Of a DNA stretch of 64,000 nt, positions 25,735-35,633 are shown piece after piece. The notes under the pieces were generated by a model that was given only the letters and a program-made list of their open reading frames with translations, did not search any database and was not told the DNA's origin. The position numbers and the translations under genes were made by a program. Every line of letters begins with the position of its first letter. Position 1 is the stretch's first letter. The stretch spans positions 1 through 64,000 of the forward strand of contig CP018627.1 of the NCBI GenBank assembly GCA_002021875.1. Direction: 5' to 3'. The DNA is from Streptomyces hygroscopicus (lineage in GTDB: Bacteria > Actinomycetota > Actinomycetes > Streptomycetales > Streptomycetaceae).

Positions 25735-26759
25735 TGAGCACGCAGGCGTTCGAGAGGGCACGACTGCGGACCGCCCGTGAACTGGCCGGGCTGAGTCAGA
25801 CCCGGCTCGCTCGCGAGGCCGGGCTCACACCAGCCGCCATCAGCCAGTTCGAGAGCGGGGCCGCGCGCCCCAGCCCGGAGACGACCGGCGTGCTGGCCCG
25901 GGTTCTCGCGGTGCCGCCAGCGTTCTTCGACGAGGCGATGACCGACAGCCACGACGGCTTCTTCCGCTCGTTGCGGCGGACCTCAGTGACCGACCGCCGC
26001 CGCGCCCGGGCGATCGCCCACGTCGCCCACGATCTCGCCGTCCATGCGTCCGCGGTGGGCCGCTTCCGCGTCGCGGACATGCCGCACCTCCCGGTGAGCA
26101 GCCTGCAGGCGCAGCGGGCGGAGATCGAGGAGGCAGCGGCCCGGGTGCGGTCGCTGTGGGGGCTTCCTCCGGGGCCGGTATCGAACGTCGTGGAACTGCT
26201 GGAGGAACATGGGGTCACCGTGACCCGTCTGCCTCTCGACAACCGCGATGTGGACGCCTTCTCGCTGCCGTTTCCCGACCACCCTGTCGTCGTTCTGGGC
26301 AGCGACAAGAACGACCGTACCCGCTCCCGGTTCGACGGCGCGCACGAACTCGCCCACCTCGTCCTGCACGGCGAGCAGATCTGGGGGGTCAAAGAGGTCG
26401 AGACGCAGGCCCACCAGTTCGCGGCGGCCTTCCTCATGCCCGCCGATGACATCCACGACCAGTTGCCGACTACGGTGGACTGGCCAGCCCTGTTCCATCT
26501 CAAACGGCACTGGCAGGTCTCGCTCGCCGCCCTGCTCATGCGGGCGCGGACACTCGGGCGCATGAGCGAGAATGCCTATCTCACCGCTATCAAAGCGGCC
26601 TCCGCACGCGGGTGGCGCCGCGTCGAGCCGGTCCCTCTCGGTCGGCCGGAGCAGCCCACGCGGCTCCTGGCCTACCTCGCCTCCACCGACAGCGCCCCCG
26701 CCCGCTCCGTCCTGCCGCCCCAGATCGTGGAGAGCCTCCGGACCTCGTCGGCGGCATGA
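25735..26759 (+). CDS. XRE repressor fused to ImmA/IrrE metallopeptidase
   Basis: 341 residues from ATG 25735 (GGGGAG upstream). Residues about 8-65 are an XRE HTH (LRTARELAGLSQTRLAREAG, then TPAAISQFESGAARPS). Residues about 130-260 are an ImmA/IrrE domain with HELAH at about 203-207 (GAHELAHLVLHGEQ) and a downstream FAAAFLMP helix. It is divergent from the CBASS operon. Separate repressor (CapH) and peptidase (CapP) genes regulate some CBASS operons; this protein looks like both in one chain. I infer it represses the operon until cleaved after DNA damage or infection. Confidence 0.88.
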
Positions 26760-26874
26760 CCCGCGCTCCCCTTCCGGTGAAACGCGAGCACTCGGCAGGC
26801 GGCCGCACCGAGCCTTCCGAGCCCGGCCCCGGATCCGCGTGCCGAAGTCGTACGAGCGGCCTGGGGTCCTTGTC

Positions 26875-27489
26875 CTACTGAGGTTTTCGTTGGTTCTGTG
26901 GTGGTTGAGTATGGATCGTCAGTCCCGTGTGGGTGAGGAAGGACCACGGGAGTTGTTCGTTGGAGGAGACCCGGTGGATGGCCCGTTCGGCGGTGTCGGC
27001 GACATCGGCGAGGTGGTCGCCGGCGAGGTTGGCCAGCTCGCTTGTTTTGATCGCCGACCACAGCAGTTCCACCGGGTTGAGTTCGGGCGCGTAGGCGGGC
27101 AGCCGCTCCAGTGTCAGCCAGTCCTGCTCGGCCACCCAGGCGCGCATGTCCCGGCTCCAGTGCGCGGACAGTCCGTCCCACACCAGCACCACCGGCTCGC
27201 CGGCGTAGAACGTTCTGACCTGCTCCAGGACCTCGATCAGCGTGACGGTGTCGTAGCTGCCCGGCTTGAGGTGGAAGCACAATCGCGGACCACGCTCGGC
27301 GTCGGCGGCGTGGTAGCCCAGCGCGGCGGCCATCGAGGGGCGTTTCCAGTTCAGCCGGTGCCGGAGCGTGGGGGTACGGCCGCGGGGCGCGTAGGTGCGA
27401 CGCACTTGTGGGAGCAGCGATACGCCCGACTCGTCGAAGAACACGGTCCAGGCACGTTTCTTCACCGCCCCCTTTTGATGCGGGGCCAC
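26875..27489 (-). CDS. IS630 transposase, C-terminal DDE part (orfB)
   Basis: DDE catalytic domain: VFFDESGVSLLPQVRRTYAP, then VVLVWDGLSAHWS and LPAYAPELNPVELLWSAIK, giving the D-D-E set of IS630/Tc1 enzymes. It overlaps orfA; a -1 slip at CAAAAGGGGG near 27478-27487 would join the two (IKKGAVKKRAW). Its stop codon TAG is formed with the duplicated TA target outside the inverted repeat. Confidence 0.9.
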   Translation of the reverse strand: MAPHQKGAVKKRAWTVFFDESGVSLLPQVRRTYAPRGRTPTLRHRLNWKRPSMAAALGYHAADAERGPRLCFHLKPGSYDTVTLIEVLEQVRTFYAGEPVVLVWDGLSAHWSRDMRAWVAEQDWLTLERLPAYAPELNPVELLWSAIKTSELANLAGDHLADVADTAERAIHRVSSNEQLPWSFLTHTGLTIHTQPPQNQRKPQ

Positions 27490-28034
27490 TCATGGGCGAC
27501 CCATCGGGCGATCTCGGACTCGTCCCGCTCGACCGCCCGGCGCTGGGGACGCTGCAGGCTCCACCCCAGCCGCCCGGTCAGCAGCCGCCACACCGACGCC
27601 CGTGCCAGTTTCACCCCGGTCACCCGCTCCACCACCAGTCCGACCCGCTCCAAGGTCCATAAGTCGGCCTCGAACCCGTGCGCCTGAGCGCCCTGCTCCA
27701 ACGCGGCCCGCACCTCCTCGACCTGGGCGTCATCAAGCTTGGGCGGCCGCCCCCTGGCCGGAGATCGCCGCAGCGCTGCAGCCCCGCCCTGTTCCCACTG
27801 GCGCTTCCACCGCCGCACGCTCTCGGGACACACCCCCAGCATTCCCGCGATCTGCACATGAGGGCGTCCCTGCTCGAACAACTCCACCGCCCGCATACGT
27901 CGGGCCTCGGCCAACTGCGGTCGCGTCAGCGGCGGAACGGAGACTTCGGAAACAACGGACTGAGACTCGAAAGGCACACCAAAATACTCACACCGCAAAG
28001 CGCCCTACACCCACAGAACTAACGAAAACCTCAG
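26878..28034. mobile_element. IS630-family insertion sequence
   Basis: 1157 bp bounded by inverted repeats starting CTGAGGTTTTCGTT (about 24 of 25 matches) and flanked by TA on both sides (26876-26877 and 28035-28036), the duplicated IS630 target. It carries two overlapping minus-strand frames that together form the transposase. It separates the XRE-ImmA gene from the nuclease at 28213. Confidence 0.93.
27462..27998 (-). CDS. IS630 transposase, N-terminal HTH part (orfA)
   Basis: DNA-binding half of the transposase: two HTH units (RMRAVELFEQGRPHVQIAGM and VCPESVRRWKRQWEQGG) and a linker GRPPKLDDAQVEEV typical of IS630 orfA. The frame ends KRGR a few codons into orfB. The start codon at 27998 is TTG; a GTG at 27977 is also possible, and neither has a clear ribosome site. 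Confidence 0.85.
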   Translation of the reverse strand: MRCEYFGVPFESQSVVSEVSVPPLTRPQLAEARRMRAVELFEQGRPHVQIAGMLGVCPESVRRWKRQWEQGGAAALRRSPARGRPPKLDDAQVEEVRAALEQGAQAHGFEADLWTLERVGLVVERVTGVKLARASVWRLLTGRLGWSLQRPQRRAVERDESEIARWVAHEWPRIKRGR

Positions 28035-28212
28035 TAAGTGGTCGGCTCCGGAAGTCCTTCGGGGGGTGACCTGGTGCCAGTAGCGTGCGTGTCGCTGTGT
28101 CAAATGTCGAATCTTGGATTGTCAGGGCCCCGTGGCAGGCTGGCGCCGTGAGAGGACAGAGAAGTGCTCCCATGTTCCTGGACAATGATCAGCTTCCGCT
28201 CCGGGGGGCACA

Positions 28213-30279
28213 GTGGCACGGCTGACCGACGCGAACCGCCTCTCGATGTGTCGTCCGGACGTGGCCGAGGACTGGGACTACGACAAGAACACGGACACAC
28301 CCGCTGAGTTCACGGTCAGCTCGAACGCGTGGAAATGGTGGATCTGCCGAGGGGGGCACCCTTCCTTCAAGCGCAAGATAGAACAGCGCACGCGCAAGAT
28401 TCCGCTGAAGTGTCCGGAGTGCCCGGCACGAAAGCCGGTCCGCGTGTCTCGGTCAGATGCGGGCCCTCTGTCGACGGCACATCTGCACGATGGGAACCGC
28501 CTCTCGATATGCCGTCCGGACGTGGCCGAGGACTGGGACTACGACAAGAACTACCCGCACACCCCTGATGACGTCTCGGTCAGCTCCAGCGCGAGGGCGT
28601 GGTTCTGGAAGTGTCCGACAGGCAATCATCCCTCCTATCCATCAAAAGTCAGCACACGCACCCGCGAGAGGTTTCCGGCGAAGTGCCCCGAGTGCCCGCG
28701 CCGTCCGATGCTCGCCTTCCGGGTCACCGACGAGAACCGCCTGTCCATCCACCGCCCGGACTTGGTCCGGTCGTGGAACAAGGGGCGGAACCTGCCCCTC
28801 ACGCCGGAACAGGTGTCGCTGGCCAGTGGCAAGACCATCATCTGGGACTGCCTCGACAACCCCAAGCATCCGTCCTGGCCCGCGGCCGTCTCCGACCGCG
28901 TCGGAAGCGCAACGAGAGAGGGCACCGGCTGCCCTGATTGCTCGCTCGTCCGCACCTCTCGCCCCGAACTGCGGCTCAAGGCCGAGCTAAGCCGGTTCCT
29001 GACCGTCGATCCAGAACCAAACAAGGCACTCGTCGACGGCGGAGCGCGGGAAGAGGTCGACATCGCAGATCCGGGGCGCCGGCTCGTCGTCGAATTCGAC
29101 GGCGCATATTTCCACGGCCGCCCCGGCGGCCTGGAGCGCGACATCGCGAAGACCCGCCGCCTCAGGGATTCGGGCTGGACCGTCGTCCGAGTCCGAGAGC
29201 ACAGCCTCACCAAGGTCGCCCCTGGGTTCGACATCACCGTCGATAAGGACGCCCACCCCTACAAGGTCGCGGTCGCAGTGGTCGAGCACCTTGCGCTCCT
29301 CGGTTTCATCTCTGCCACCGCCGCTGAGACCTACGTTCAAGCAGGTGCCCTGCAGGCCAAGGAACTTTCCGATGCTTGGATAGCCGAGCGCCTCGGCAGC
29401 GCTGTTTCCCAAGCCGAGCGCAATACCGTTGGGGACAAATGGGATCGGATGCACGCGGCCCTGGAGAGCTTCCAGGCACGCTTCGGGCACTGCCGCGTCC
29501 CGGCCGGCATTCTCGTCCAGGGTGTTGACCTGCGAACTTGGTGCTACTCACAGCGGGCCGCCCACCGACAGGAAAAGCTCGCGGAGGACCGGCGGCAGCG
29601 CCTGGAGGCGATCCCGTCCTGGACCTTCGATGTTTGGGACGGAAAGTTCTGGGACGGCCACGGGAAATTTCAGAACGCCTTCAACTGGAACGGCGCCGGC
29701 CAGCGCAACCCCGAGGCTGAAACCGAGGAGGTCCAGGAAGCTCGGCGGTGGGCCCAGAAGCTGCGCGAACGGCGCCGCAAGCGGCTTGCGGAAGGACGGG
29801 ACCTCCCGGCCTATCAGGTCGAAGCGATGGACGCGGTGCCGGGCTGGTCCTGGACGCCTCGTGATAGTCGGTTCGCAGAGCAGATTGATGTGCTGGTCGA
29901 CTACTGCCTCAAGCTGAACACCACTCTGGCGAGCGTCAAGGACAAGGACGTCTGGGACGGACACAAGATCGGTATGTGGGTCACCAACTGGCGGTCCTCT
30001 CAGCTGCGGCTGACGGTCGAGCAGGTCAGTGAACTTGAAGTCCTGCCGGGTTGGACCTGGAGCAAGAACGCGGACGCCTGGGCGGCCAAGCTCGCCGCAC
30101 TGTCCGACTTCGGAAAGGCCCACGGCCATGTGGCCCCCTCTCTCAAGAACGGGGACGAGCATGAGCAAGCGCTCGCCCGGTGGAAGCACAAGTACAAGAG
30201 CAAGCTCCGCGGCCAGGACAACGAGCGGGCCAGATGTCTCAGAGAACTGCTAGCCGAATACGGCGAGGTCTGGCCCTAA
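28213..30279 (+). CDS. zinc-ribbon, Vsr-like nuclease and helicase-associated repeat protein
   Basis: 688-residue multidomain protein. Residues 1 to about 245 hold three repeats, each with a RP-DVAEDWDYDKN-like head and a Cys pair (CPEC or CPDC), as in the DUF4379 zinc ribbon. About 260-345 is a PD-(D/E)XK, Vsr/DUF559-like nuclease (DIADPGRRLVVEFDG, YFHG, then KTRRLRDSGWTVVRVRE). About 410-688 has three helicase-associated repeats (W...L..F..R.GHCRVP...LRTWCYSQR). No helicase motor is present. It looks like a stand-alone DNA-recognition and cleavage factor, possibly defensive (inference). Start GTG 28213 is followed at once by the first repeat. Confidence 0.8.
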   Translation: MARLTDANRLSMCRPDVAEDWDYDKNTDTPAEFTVSSNAWKWWICRGGHPSFKRKIEQRTRKIPLKCPECPARKPVRVSRSDAGPLSTAHLHDGNRLSICRPDVAEDWDYDKNYPHTPDDVSVSSSARAWFWKCPTGNHPSYPSKVSTRTRERFPAKCPECPRRPMLAFRVTDENRLSIHRPDLVRSWNKGRNLPLTPEQVSLASGKTIIWDCLDNPKHPSWPAAVSDRVGSATREGTGCPDCSLVRTSRPELRLKAELSRFLTVDPEPNKALVDGGAREEVDIADPGRRLVVEFDGAYFHGRPGGLERDIAKTRRLRDSGWTVVRVREHSLTKVAPGFDITVDKDAHPYKVAVAVVEHLALLGFISATAAETYVQAGALQAKELSDAWIAERLGSAVSQAERNTVGDKWDRMHAALESFQARFGHCRVPAGILVQGVDLRTWCYSQRAAHRQEKLAEDRRQRLEAIPSWTFDVWDGKFWDGHGKFQNAFNWNGAGQRNPEAETEEVQEARRWAQKLRERRRKRLAEGRDLPAYQVEAMDAVPGWSWTPRDSRFAEQIDVLVDYCLKLNTTLASVKDKDVWDGHKIGMWVTNWRSSQLRLTVEQVSELEVLPGWTWSKNADAWAAKLAALSDFGKAHGHVAPSLKNGDEHEQALARWKHKYKSKLRGQDNERARCLRELLAEYGEVWP

Positions 30280-30417
30280 CGATCAAATGTCGAAGGCGAC
30301 AAGGTAGAGGCCGCAGGAACAGCCCAGAGCGTCCTCGAGGCTGCCGGCGAAGGTGTCGGTGGCCCACCCTGCGCCAGACGCACGAACGCCATCATGAGGA
30401 TGCGCTCGAATGAAGGG

Positions 30418-30732
30418 CTAAGTGATCCGTTCCCCTCGGGCATCCGGCTCCTGCTCCTCCCCCTCGGCGCAAGCCCGAGAGCGGTACGGACGTACCCCTC
30501 CTGCGCCGCGGCCCCGACCAGCGAATAGGCCGGTATGTCGGGCCCAGCACCGCGTGTGTCTACCCCGCCAGCCGTCCGAGGGCCCACGTTCGTCAGCCGG
30601 GTCCGGAGGGTTCGGCCGCAGCTCCCGGGCCGCTTCACGGGCGGCGAGCAACACCTCAAGAGCGAGCCGGTCGAGCTCCACAAGTGAGCTGGTGGACCAC
30701 TGATGAGGCCCTGTACAGTCATCAGCGTCCAC
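30418..30732 (-). CDS. small hypothetical protein
   Basis: 104 residues if started at GTG 30732, which has GGGGAGGGGGAGAA upstream. The segment WSTSSLVELDRLALEVLLAA followed by REAARELRP has the look of a short helical streptomycete protein; the C-terminal half is Arg/Gly-rich and less convincing. Function unknown. Confidence 0.4.
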   Translation of the reverse strand: MDADDCTGPHQWSTSSLVELDRLALEVLLAAREAARELRPNPPDPADERGPSDGWRGRHTRCWARHTGLFAGRGRGAGGVRPYRSRACAEGEEQEPDARGERIT

Positions 30733-31279
30733 ACTTCTCCCCCTCCCCGGCCCGTCCAACAACCCGAGCGGGGAGACCGGTGAGCCCAGGATGTCCTGCC
30801 TGATGCCGTTACTCCAGGCGCAGTGCCGAATGCGGCAGCGCCTGGACGACCAGGAGTTCCAACACCCGTCAGTAGCCCTACCAGTAATGCTGAAACGAAC
30901 CGGTAGAATATCCCTGGCCGGCCCTACGTCGTCGACGTTCGTTGCAATGGGTCAACAAGCCGTGCTGCAGGCGCCGTGAGCCTTCAACACCTGCACCCCC
31001 TCGACCACCACTACCGACGGCCCCTCAACCCGGAGCAGTCAACGCTCCTGTTGAGCAGATCACGGAGACATCCCACAAAACCGCAGGTCAAGCCAACTCG
31101 CAGAGACGCTCACTCAGCCCAACACCAGAACTACCCATCAGTAACTTCTGCTGAATCCGCTCCCTAAAACTGAGCAACATCCTGGTCAGCGCCCAAAGGC
31201 TGCTCACCTCCAAGCGAGCCGCAACACTGAAGCGTTCTCATCTCGTCCGATCGTTCCGCAGTCGGGCCGAAGGCTCGGG
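30733..31279. other. no gene seen
   Basis: About 550 bases upstream of the truncated integrase. Frames are short and lack codon bias. The integrase frame remains open upstream to before 31160, but there is no good start there, so the 5' boundary of that gene is uncertain. Confidence 0.4.
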
Positions 31280-32062
31280 TTGGCGGCGCTGGCAGTCGTA
31301 CGGGACCTGCGCGAGCACTGGGCGCCCGCGTCGGGGGAAGAACTTGAGCAGTTCGAGACGGACGTGCTGTCCGGGTTCGTCCTGGCGCGGGCCTCGGCAG
31401 GGCTGGCGGACGGCACAATCCGCGGGGATGTCGGGCACCTGGACCAGATCAGGTCCTGGTTCGGCCGGCTGCTGTGGGACATGGAGCCCGCCGACGCGGA
31501 CGTGTACTTCGGGAAGGTGCTGCGGCACTCGCCCAGTGGCACTCGGTTGGGCCGGTCGCAGGCGCTGAGTACGTACTTCATGTTCCTGGAGTTGCGGCAC
31601 AAGGTCGAGATCCATCGGATGACCGGCCGGGTGGTTGAGTGCCCGATCGACGAGATGAACCGGCCGCGCGGGGCCAAGGACGCCCAGTTGCGGATCCCGC
31701 CGAGTGAGCCGGAGATCGGGACGCTGTTCACGGGCTGGGGCGGCGAGCTGGCGACCTGCCGGAAGTTCGCCCCGACGGCCCGGAACTACACCGCTTCGAA
31801 GCTGATGTCCCAGGTCGGTCTACGGGTGAGCGAGGCATGCGGCCTCGACCTGGGCGACATCAAGTGGGACCTGGGCCGTTTCGGCAAGCTCCACGTCCGT
31901 CACGGCAAGGGGGCCCGCGGCTCGGGGCCGCGCGAGCGGATGGTGCCGCTGATCAACGGTGCCGACCGGACGCTGCGGTGGTTCATCGAGGACGTGTGGG
32001 GCCAGTTCGACGAGGACCACACCTGGCCCGGCGCCTCGCTGTTCCCGAGTGTCGGCGGTCAG
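31280..32062 (+). pseudogene. tyrosine recombinase (first gene of degraded trio), C-terminus lost
   Basis: A 261-residue remnant of a phage-type integrase: an N-terminal SAM-like core-binding domain (ASAGLADGTIRGDVGHLDQI...RSQALSTYFMFLELRHKV), then the first catalytic arginine in SQVGLRVSEACGLDLGDIKW and KLHVRHGKGARGSGPRERMV. After LFPSVGG it runs into the left end of the IS21-like element, so the HxxR, H/W and tyrosine of the catalytic domain are gone. Start is TTG 31280 or upstream. It cannot be active. Confidence 0.8.
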
Positions 32063-32356
32063 GTAATTCCCCACGATCTGCATGATCAGCGCCACGTAAT
32101 TCCCCACCCGCGTGGTCACGATTCCCCACCGGGGCGCCGACCATCGATGGTGCAGCCGACCATGCTCGAACTGGCGTAATGTTCCCCGTTTCGGGTGGTT
32201 TGATCACCTGTTGGCTCTTCCGTGCGAATCGGGCGGGTTCCCCATGGGCATGCCGGTGCCCGGGTTGAGGGACTGGCCTCTCGGAGCCGTCACGGTCCCT
32301 CGATCCGCGAGCCGAGAGGCCGACGGACGCACCGGATGGCAAGGAGAACGTTCACC

Positions 32357-33958
32357 GTGGTCGACATCGTCGAGATCTACGTGCACTGGTACGCGGGCCG
32401 GTCCAAGAGCCAGGTGTCCGCCTCGCTGGGGGTGGACCGCAAGACGATCAGGAAGTACCTGGCGCCGGCGGAAAAGGCGGGGATCACCCCGGGCGGGCCG
32501 CCCATGAGTGAGGCGGACTGGGCCAAGCTGCTCAAGAGCTGGTTCCCGGAGCTCACGAGCCGGAAGCTGAACCAGGTCAGGTGGGGCGAGATCGAGCCGC
32601 ACCGTGACTACGTCAAGGAACTGCTGAAGACCACGACGGTCACCACGATCCATCAACGGCTTCGCGATGAGGGCAAGTTGAAGGTGTCGCTGACGACGTT
32701 CCGCCGTTGGGTGCACGAGAACCTGCCCGACGAGGCGGCCCGCTCGAAGGTCACGGTGCTGCGGGATGACATCGAGCCGGGCTCGGAGGCTCAGATCGAC
32801 TACGGCTTCCTGGGGCAGTGGATCAACCCTACCAGCGGGAAACGGCACCGGATCTGGGCGTTCGTGATGGTGCTGCCCGCCTCGCGGCACATGTTCGTCC
32901 GCCCGGTAACGCATATGGACCAGCACGCCTGGACCCTCGCGCACGCAGAAGCCTTCCGCTTCTTCGGCGGCGTCCCGCGCCGCCTGGTGCCGGACAACCT
33001 CAAGACCGGGGTCGACAAGCCGGACCTCTACGACCCGAAGATCAACCGGTCGTATGCCGAACTTGCCTCCTACTACGGCACGTTGGTGGACCCGGCCCGC
33101 GCGTCGAAGCCGAAGGACAAGCCGCGGGTCGAGCGGCCCATGCCCTATGTCCGCGACTCGTTCTGGAGCGGGCGGACCTTCACCTCGCTGGAGCACATGC
33201 AGGCCGAGGCCCTGCTCTGGGCCACGAACGTCGCAGGCCAGCGGCAGTGCCGCCCACTGGACGGCGCGAAGCCGCTGTCCGTGTTCGAGGCGGTGGAGGC
33301 ACCAGCCATGCTGCCGCTGCCCGAAGAGCCGTTCGTGCTGGCCCGGTGGTCACAAGCCACCGTCGGCCCGGACATCCACATCAAGGTCGGCCGCACCCTC
33401 TACTCGGTGCCCTGGAAGCTGATCGGCCGCCGGGTCGATGTCCGCTCCACCGCCACGATGGTGCAGGTCTTCCACGACGGCGAGCTGGTCAAGACCCACG
33501 CAACACTTGAGCAGGGCAAACGAACCGACAAAAACGACTACCCGCCCGAGAAGATCGCCTTCCAGATGCGCACGCCGATCTGGTGCCGCGGCCAAGCCTC
33601 GCAGGTCGGGGACGCCTGCCGGGAGGTGATCGACCAGCTGCTGGAGGTCAACGCCCTCTACCGGCTCCGGGCGGCCCAGGGAGTACTCGGGCTGCGCAAG
33701 AAGTACGGCGACGCCAGACTCGAAGCCGCCTGCGCGAAGGCGGTCGCGGTCGGTGATCCGTCCTACCGGACCGTCAAGGGCATCCTGGTCGCCGGCACCG
33801 AGACCGACCCGGAACCGGAAACCGGCGACGCCGGAGCCGCGGCCTTCCTGCACGGGCCCGAGGGCCTGTTCGCCGCCACCGTCCCCCTGCAGATCCCCGG
33901 CGAGGTTCACGATGACCAGGGTCACGCCGGCACCGATGCTGAGGAGGCTGGCCGTTGA
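32357..33958 (+). CDS. istA: IS21-family transposase IstA
   Basis: About 533 residues: an HTH (GRSKSQVSASLGVDRKTIRK), a DDE core with AQIDYGFLG, RRLVPDNLKTG and the KPRVERPMPYVRDSF glutamate, and a C-terminal domain (LYSVPWKLIGRRVDVRS). The start is GTG 32357, with AAGGAG at 32341-32346; ATG 32336 is an alternative. It is unlike the first IstA of the window (different subgroup). Its stop overlaps the istB start. Confidence 0.9.
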   Translation: MVDIVEIYVHWYAGRSKSQVSASLGVDRKTIRKYLAPAEKAGITPGGPPMSEADWAKLLKSWFPELTSRKLNQVRWGEIEPHRDYVKELLKTTTVTTIHQRLRDEGKLKVSLTTFRRWVHENLPDEAARSKVTVLRDDIEPGSEAQIDYGFLGQWINPTSGKRHRIWAFVMVLPASRHMFVRPVTHMDQHAWTLAHAEAFRFFGGVPRRLVPDNLKTGVDKPDLYDPKINRSYAELASYYGTLVDPARASKPKDKPRVERPMPYVRDSFWSGRTFTSLEHMQAEALLWATNVAGQRQCRPLDGAKPLSVFEAVEAPAMLPLPEEPFVLARWSQATVGPDIHIKVGRTLYSVPWKLIGRRVDVRSTATMVQVFHDGELVKTHATLEQGKRTDKNDYPPEKIAFQMRTPIWCRGQASQVGDACREVIDQLLEVNALYRLRAAQGVLGLRKKYGDARLEAACAKAVAVGDPSYRTVKGILVAGTETDPEPETGDAGAAAFLHGPEGLFAATVPLQIPGEVHDDQGHAGTDAEEAGR

Positions 33959-34719
33959 GCGTGATGACCACCACCCTGCGCGAATCGCTGAAGACGCTGC
34001 GGCTGTCCGGCATGCTGGAAACCCTCGACGCCCGCCTCACCCAGGCCCAAAAGGGCGAGCTCGGGCACCTCGACTTCCTCCAGGTCCTCTGCCAGGACGA
34101 GATCACCCGCCGCGAGTCCGTCGCGCTCGAACGGCGCCTGCGCAGGGCGAAGTTCGAGCAGCAGGCCACCTTGGAGGGCTTCGACTTCAACGCCTCCCCG
34201 AAGCTGCCCGCCGCCCAGATCCGCGATCTGGCGGCCTTGCGCTGGCTCCACTCCGGCGAGTCCGTCATTTTGTTCGGGCCCGTCGGGGTCGGAAAGACAC
34301 ACGTCGCCCAGGCCCTCGGTCACCAGGCCGTCCGCCAGGGCGCCAACGTCCGCTTCAGCAAGACCAGCCGCATCCTCAGCGAGCTCGCCGGCGGTCACGC
34401 GGACCGCACCTGGGACAAGCGCATGCGCGAACTCATCCGCCCCGACCTGCTCATCCTCGACGACTTCACCATGCGCCAGCTGACCGCGTCCCAGGCCGAT
34501 GACCTCTACGAACTCGTCTCCGAGCGGCAAGGACGCTCGCTGATCATCACCAGCAACAGGGCGCCCAGCGACTGGTATCCCCTCTTCCCGAACCCGGTCG
34601 TCGCCGAGTCCCTGCTGGACCGGCTGATCAACGCCAGCCATCAGGTGATCATGAACGGTCCCAGCTACCGGCCCAACAAACGCCCCAAGAACCACACCGA
34701 CAAGCCACCGGTCAACTAG
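33955..34719 (+). CDS. istB: IS21-family helper ATPase IstB
   Basis: 254 residues with Walker A GPVGVGKTH near residue 109 and Walker B PDLLILDDFTM near residue 163. TTG 33955 overlaps the istA stop by 4 nt, with GAGGAGG upstream; ATG 33964 is a second choice. The stop TAG uses the TA duplicated by the IS5 element and a G from its end; without the insertion the codon would still be TAG. Confidence 0.9.
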   Translation: MSVMTTTLRESLKTLRLSGMLETLDARLTQAQKGELGHLDFLQVLCQDEITRRESVALERRLRRAKFEQQATLEGFDFNASPKLPAAQIRDLAALRWLHSGESVILFGPVGVGKTHVAQALGHQAVRQGANVRFSKTSRILSELAGGHADRTWDKRMRELIRPDLLILDDFTMRQLTASQADDLYELVSERQGRSLIITSNRAPSDWYPLFPNPVVAESLLDRLINASHQVIMNGPSYRPNKRPKNHTDKPPVN

Positions 34720-35633
34720 GGTCCGTCTTCAAAGATCATCGAATGGTGGATCATGGTGGGGTGATACGCCGTCATGAACTCACCGATCAGGAGTGGGAGT
34801 TACTCGCTCCACTGATACCGCGCGCTGCGACAGGGCGACCGCGCGCGGGAGACCGGCAGGTCATCAACGGGATGGTCTACAAGATCCGCACCGGTATCTC
34901 ATGGCGTGACCTGCCGGAACGCTACGGACCGTGGAAGACGGTCTACACCCGCTTCCGCCGCTACGCACTCGACGGTGTGTTCACCCGGGCTCTGCAGCAG
35001 ATCCAGGCCCGGGCGGACGCCGCCGGCGACATCGACTGGCTCGTCCAGATCGACTCCACTATCGTCCGCGCCCACCAGCACGCCGCCGCCACCGGCCGAA
35101 AAGGGGGCGACACCAGCAGGACGAACCGGATGATCACGCCCTCGGCCGATCCCGAGGCGGACTGACCACCAAGATCCACCTCGCCTGCGACGGCCGCGGC
35201 CGCCCCCTCGCCATCCTGCTGACACCCGGCCAACGCCACGACAGTATCTGCGCACGCCCCCTCCTGGAACGCATCCGCGTCCCGCGGACCGGCCTTGGCC
35301 GACCCCGCAGCAAGCCTGACCAGGTCATCGCGGACAAGGCCTACAGCTCCCGAGGCTTCCGCGCCTACCTGCGCAGACGCGGCATCGCACACACCATCCC
35401 GGAGAAGACCGACCAGCGACGTCACCGGCACAACCGCGGCCGTCGCGGCGGCCGACCACCAGGATTCGACCGGGAGGTCTACCGGCGACGCAACGTCGTC
35501 GAGCGCTGCTTCAACCGCCTCAAGGGCTTCCGCGGAATCGCCACCAGATACGAAAAGACCGCTACCTCGTACGAAGCAGCGGTCGGTCTCGCGTCGTTTC
35601 TGCTCTGGGCAAGATCCGTTTGAAGACGGACCC
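34719..35633. mobile_element. IS5-family element nested in the IS21 element
   Basis: 915 bp with inverted ends GGGTCCGTCTTCAAA (34719-34733 and 35619-35633), flanked by duplicated TA within a CTAG-like target (34717-34718 and 35634-35635). It carries a single transposase split over two frames. It is inserted exactly at the convergent 3' ends of istB and the YunG-like gene. Confidence 0.9.
34743..35623 (+). CDS. IS5-family transposase (two frames)
   Basis: The first frame (34743-35165) has the DUF4096-type HTH part (HELTDQEWELLAPLIP) and WLVQIDSTIVRAHQH. The second frame (to 35623) continues with GGLTTKIHLACDGRGRPL, VIADKAYSSRGFR and VVERCFNRLKGFRGIATRYEK, which supply the remaining DDE residues. 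A -1 shift near 35140-35160 joins them. Related IS5 elements use such a shift, but no clear slippery heptamer is visible, so mutation is also possible. Confidence 0.85.
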
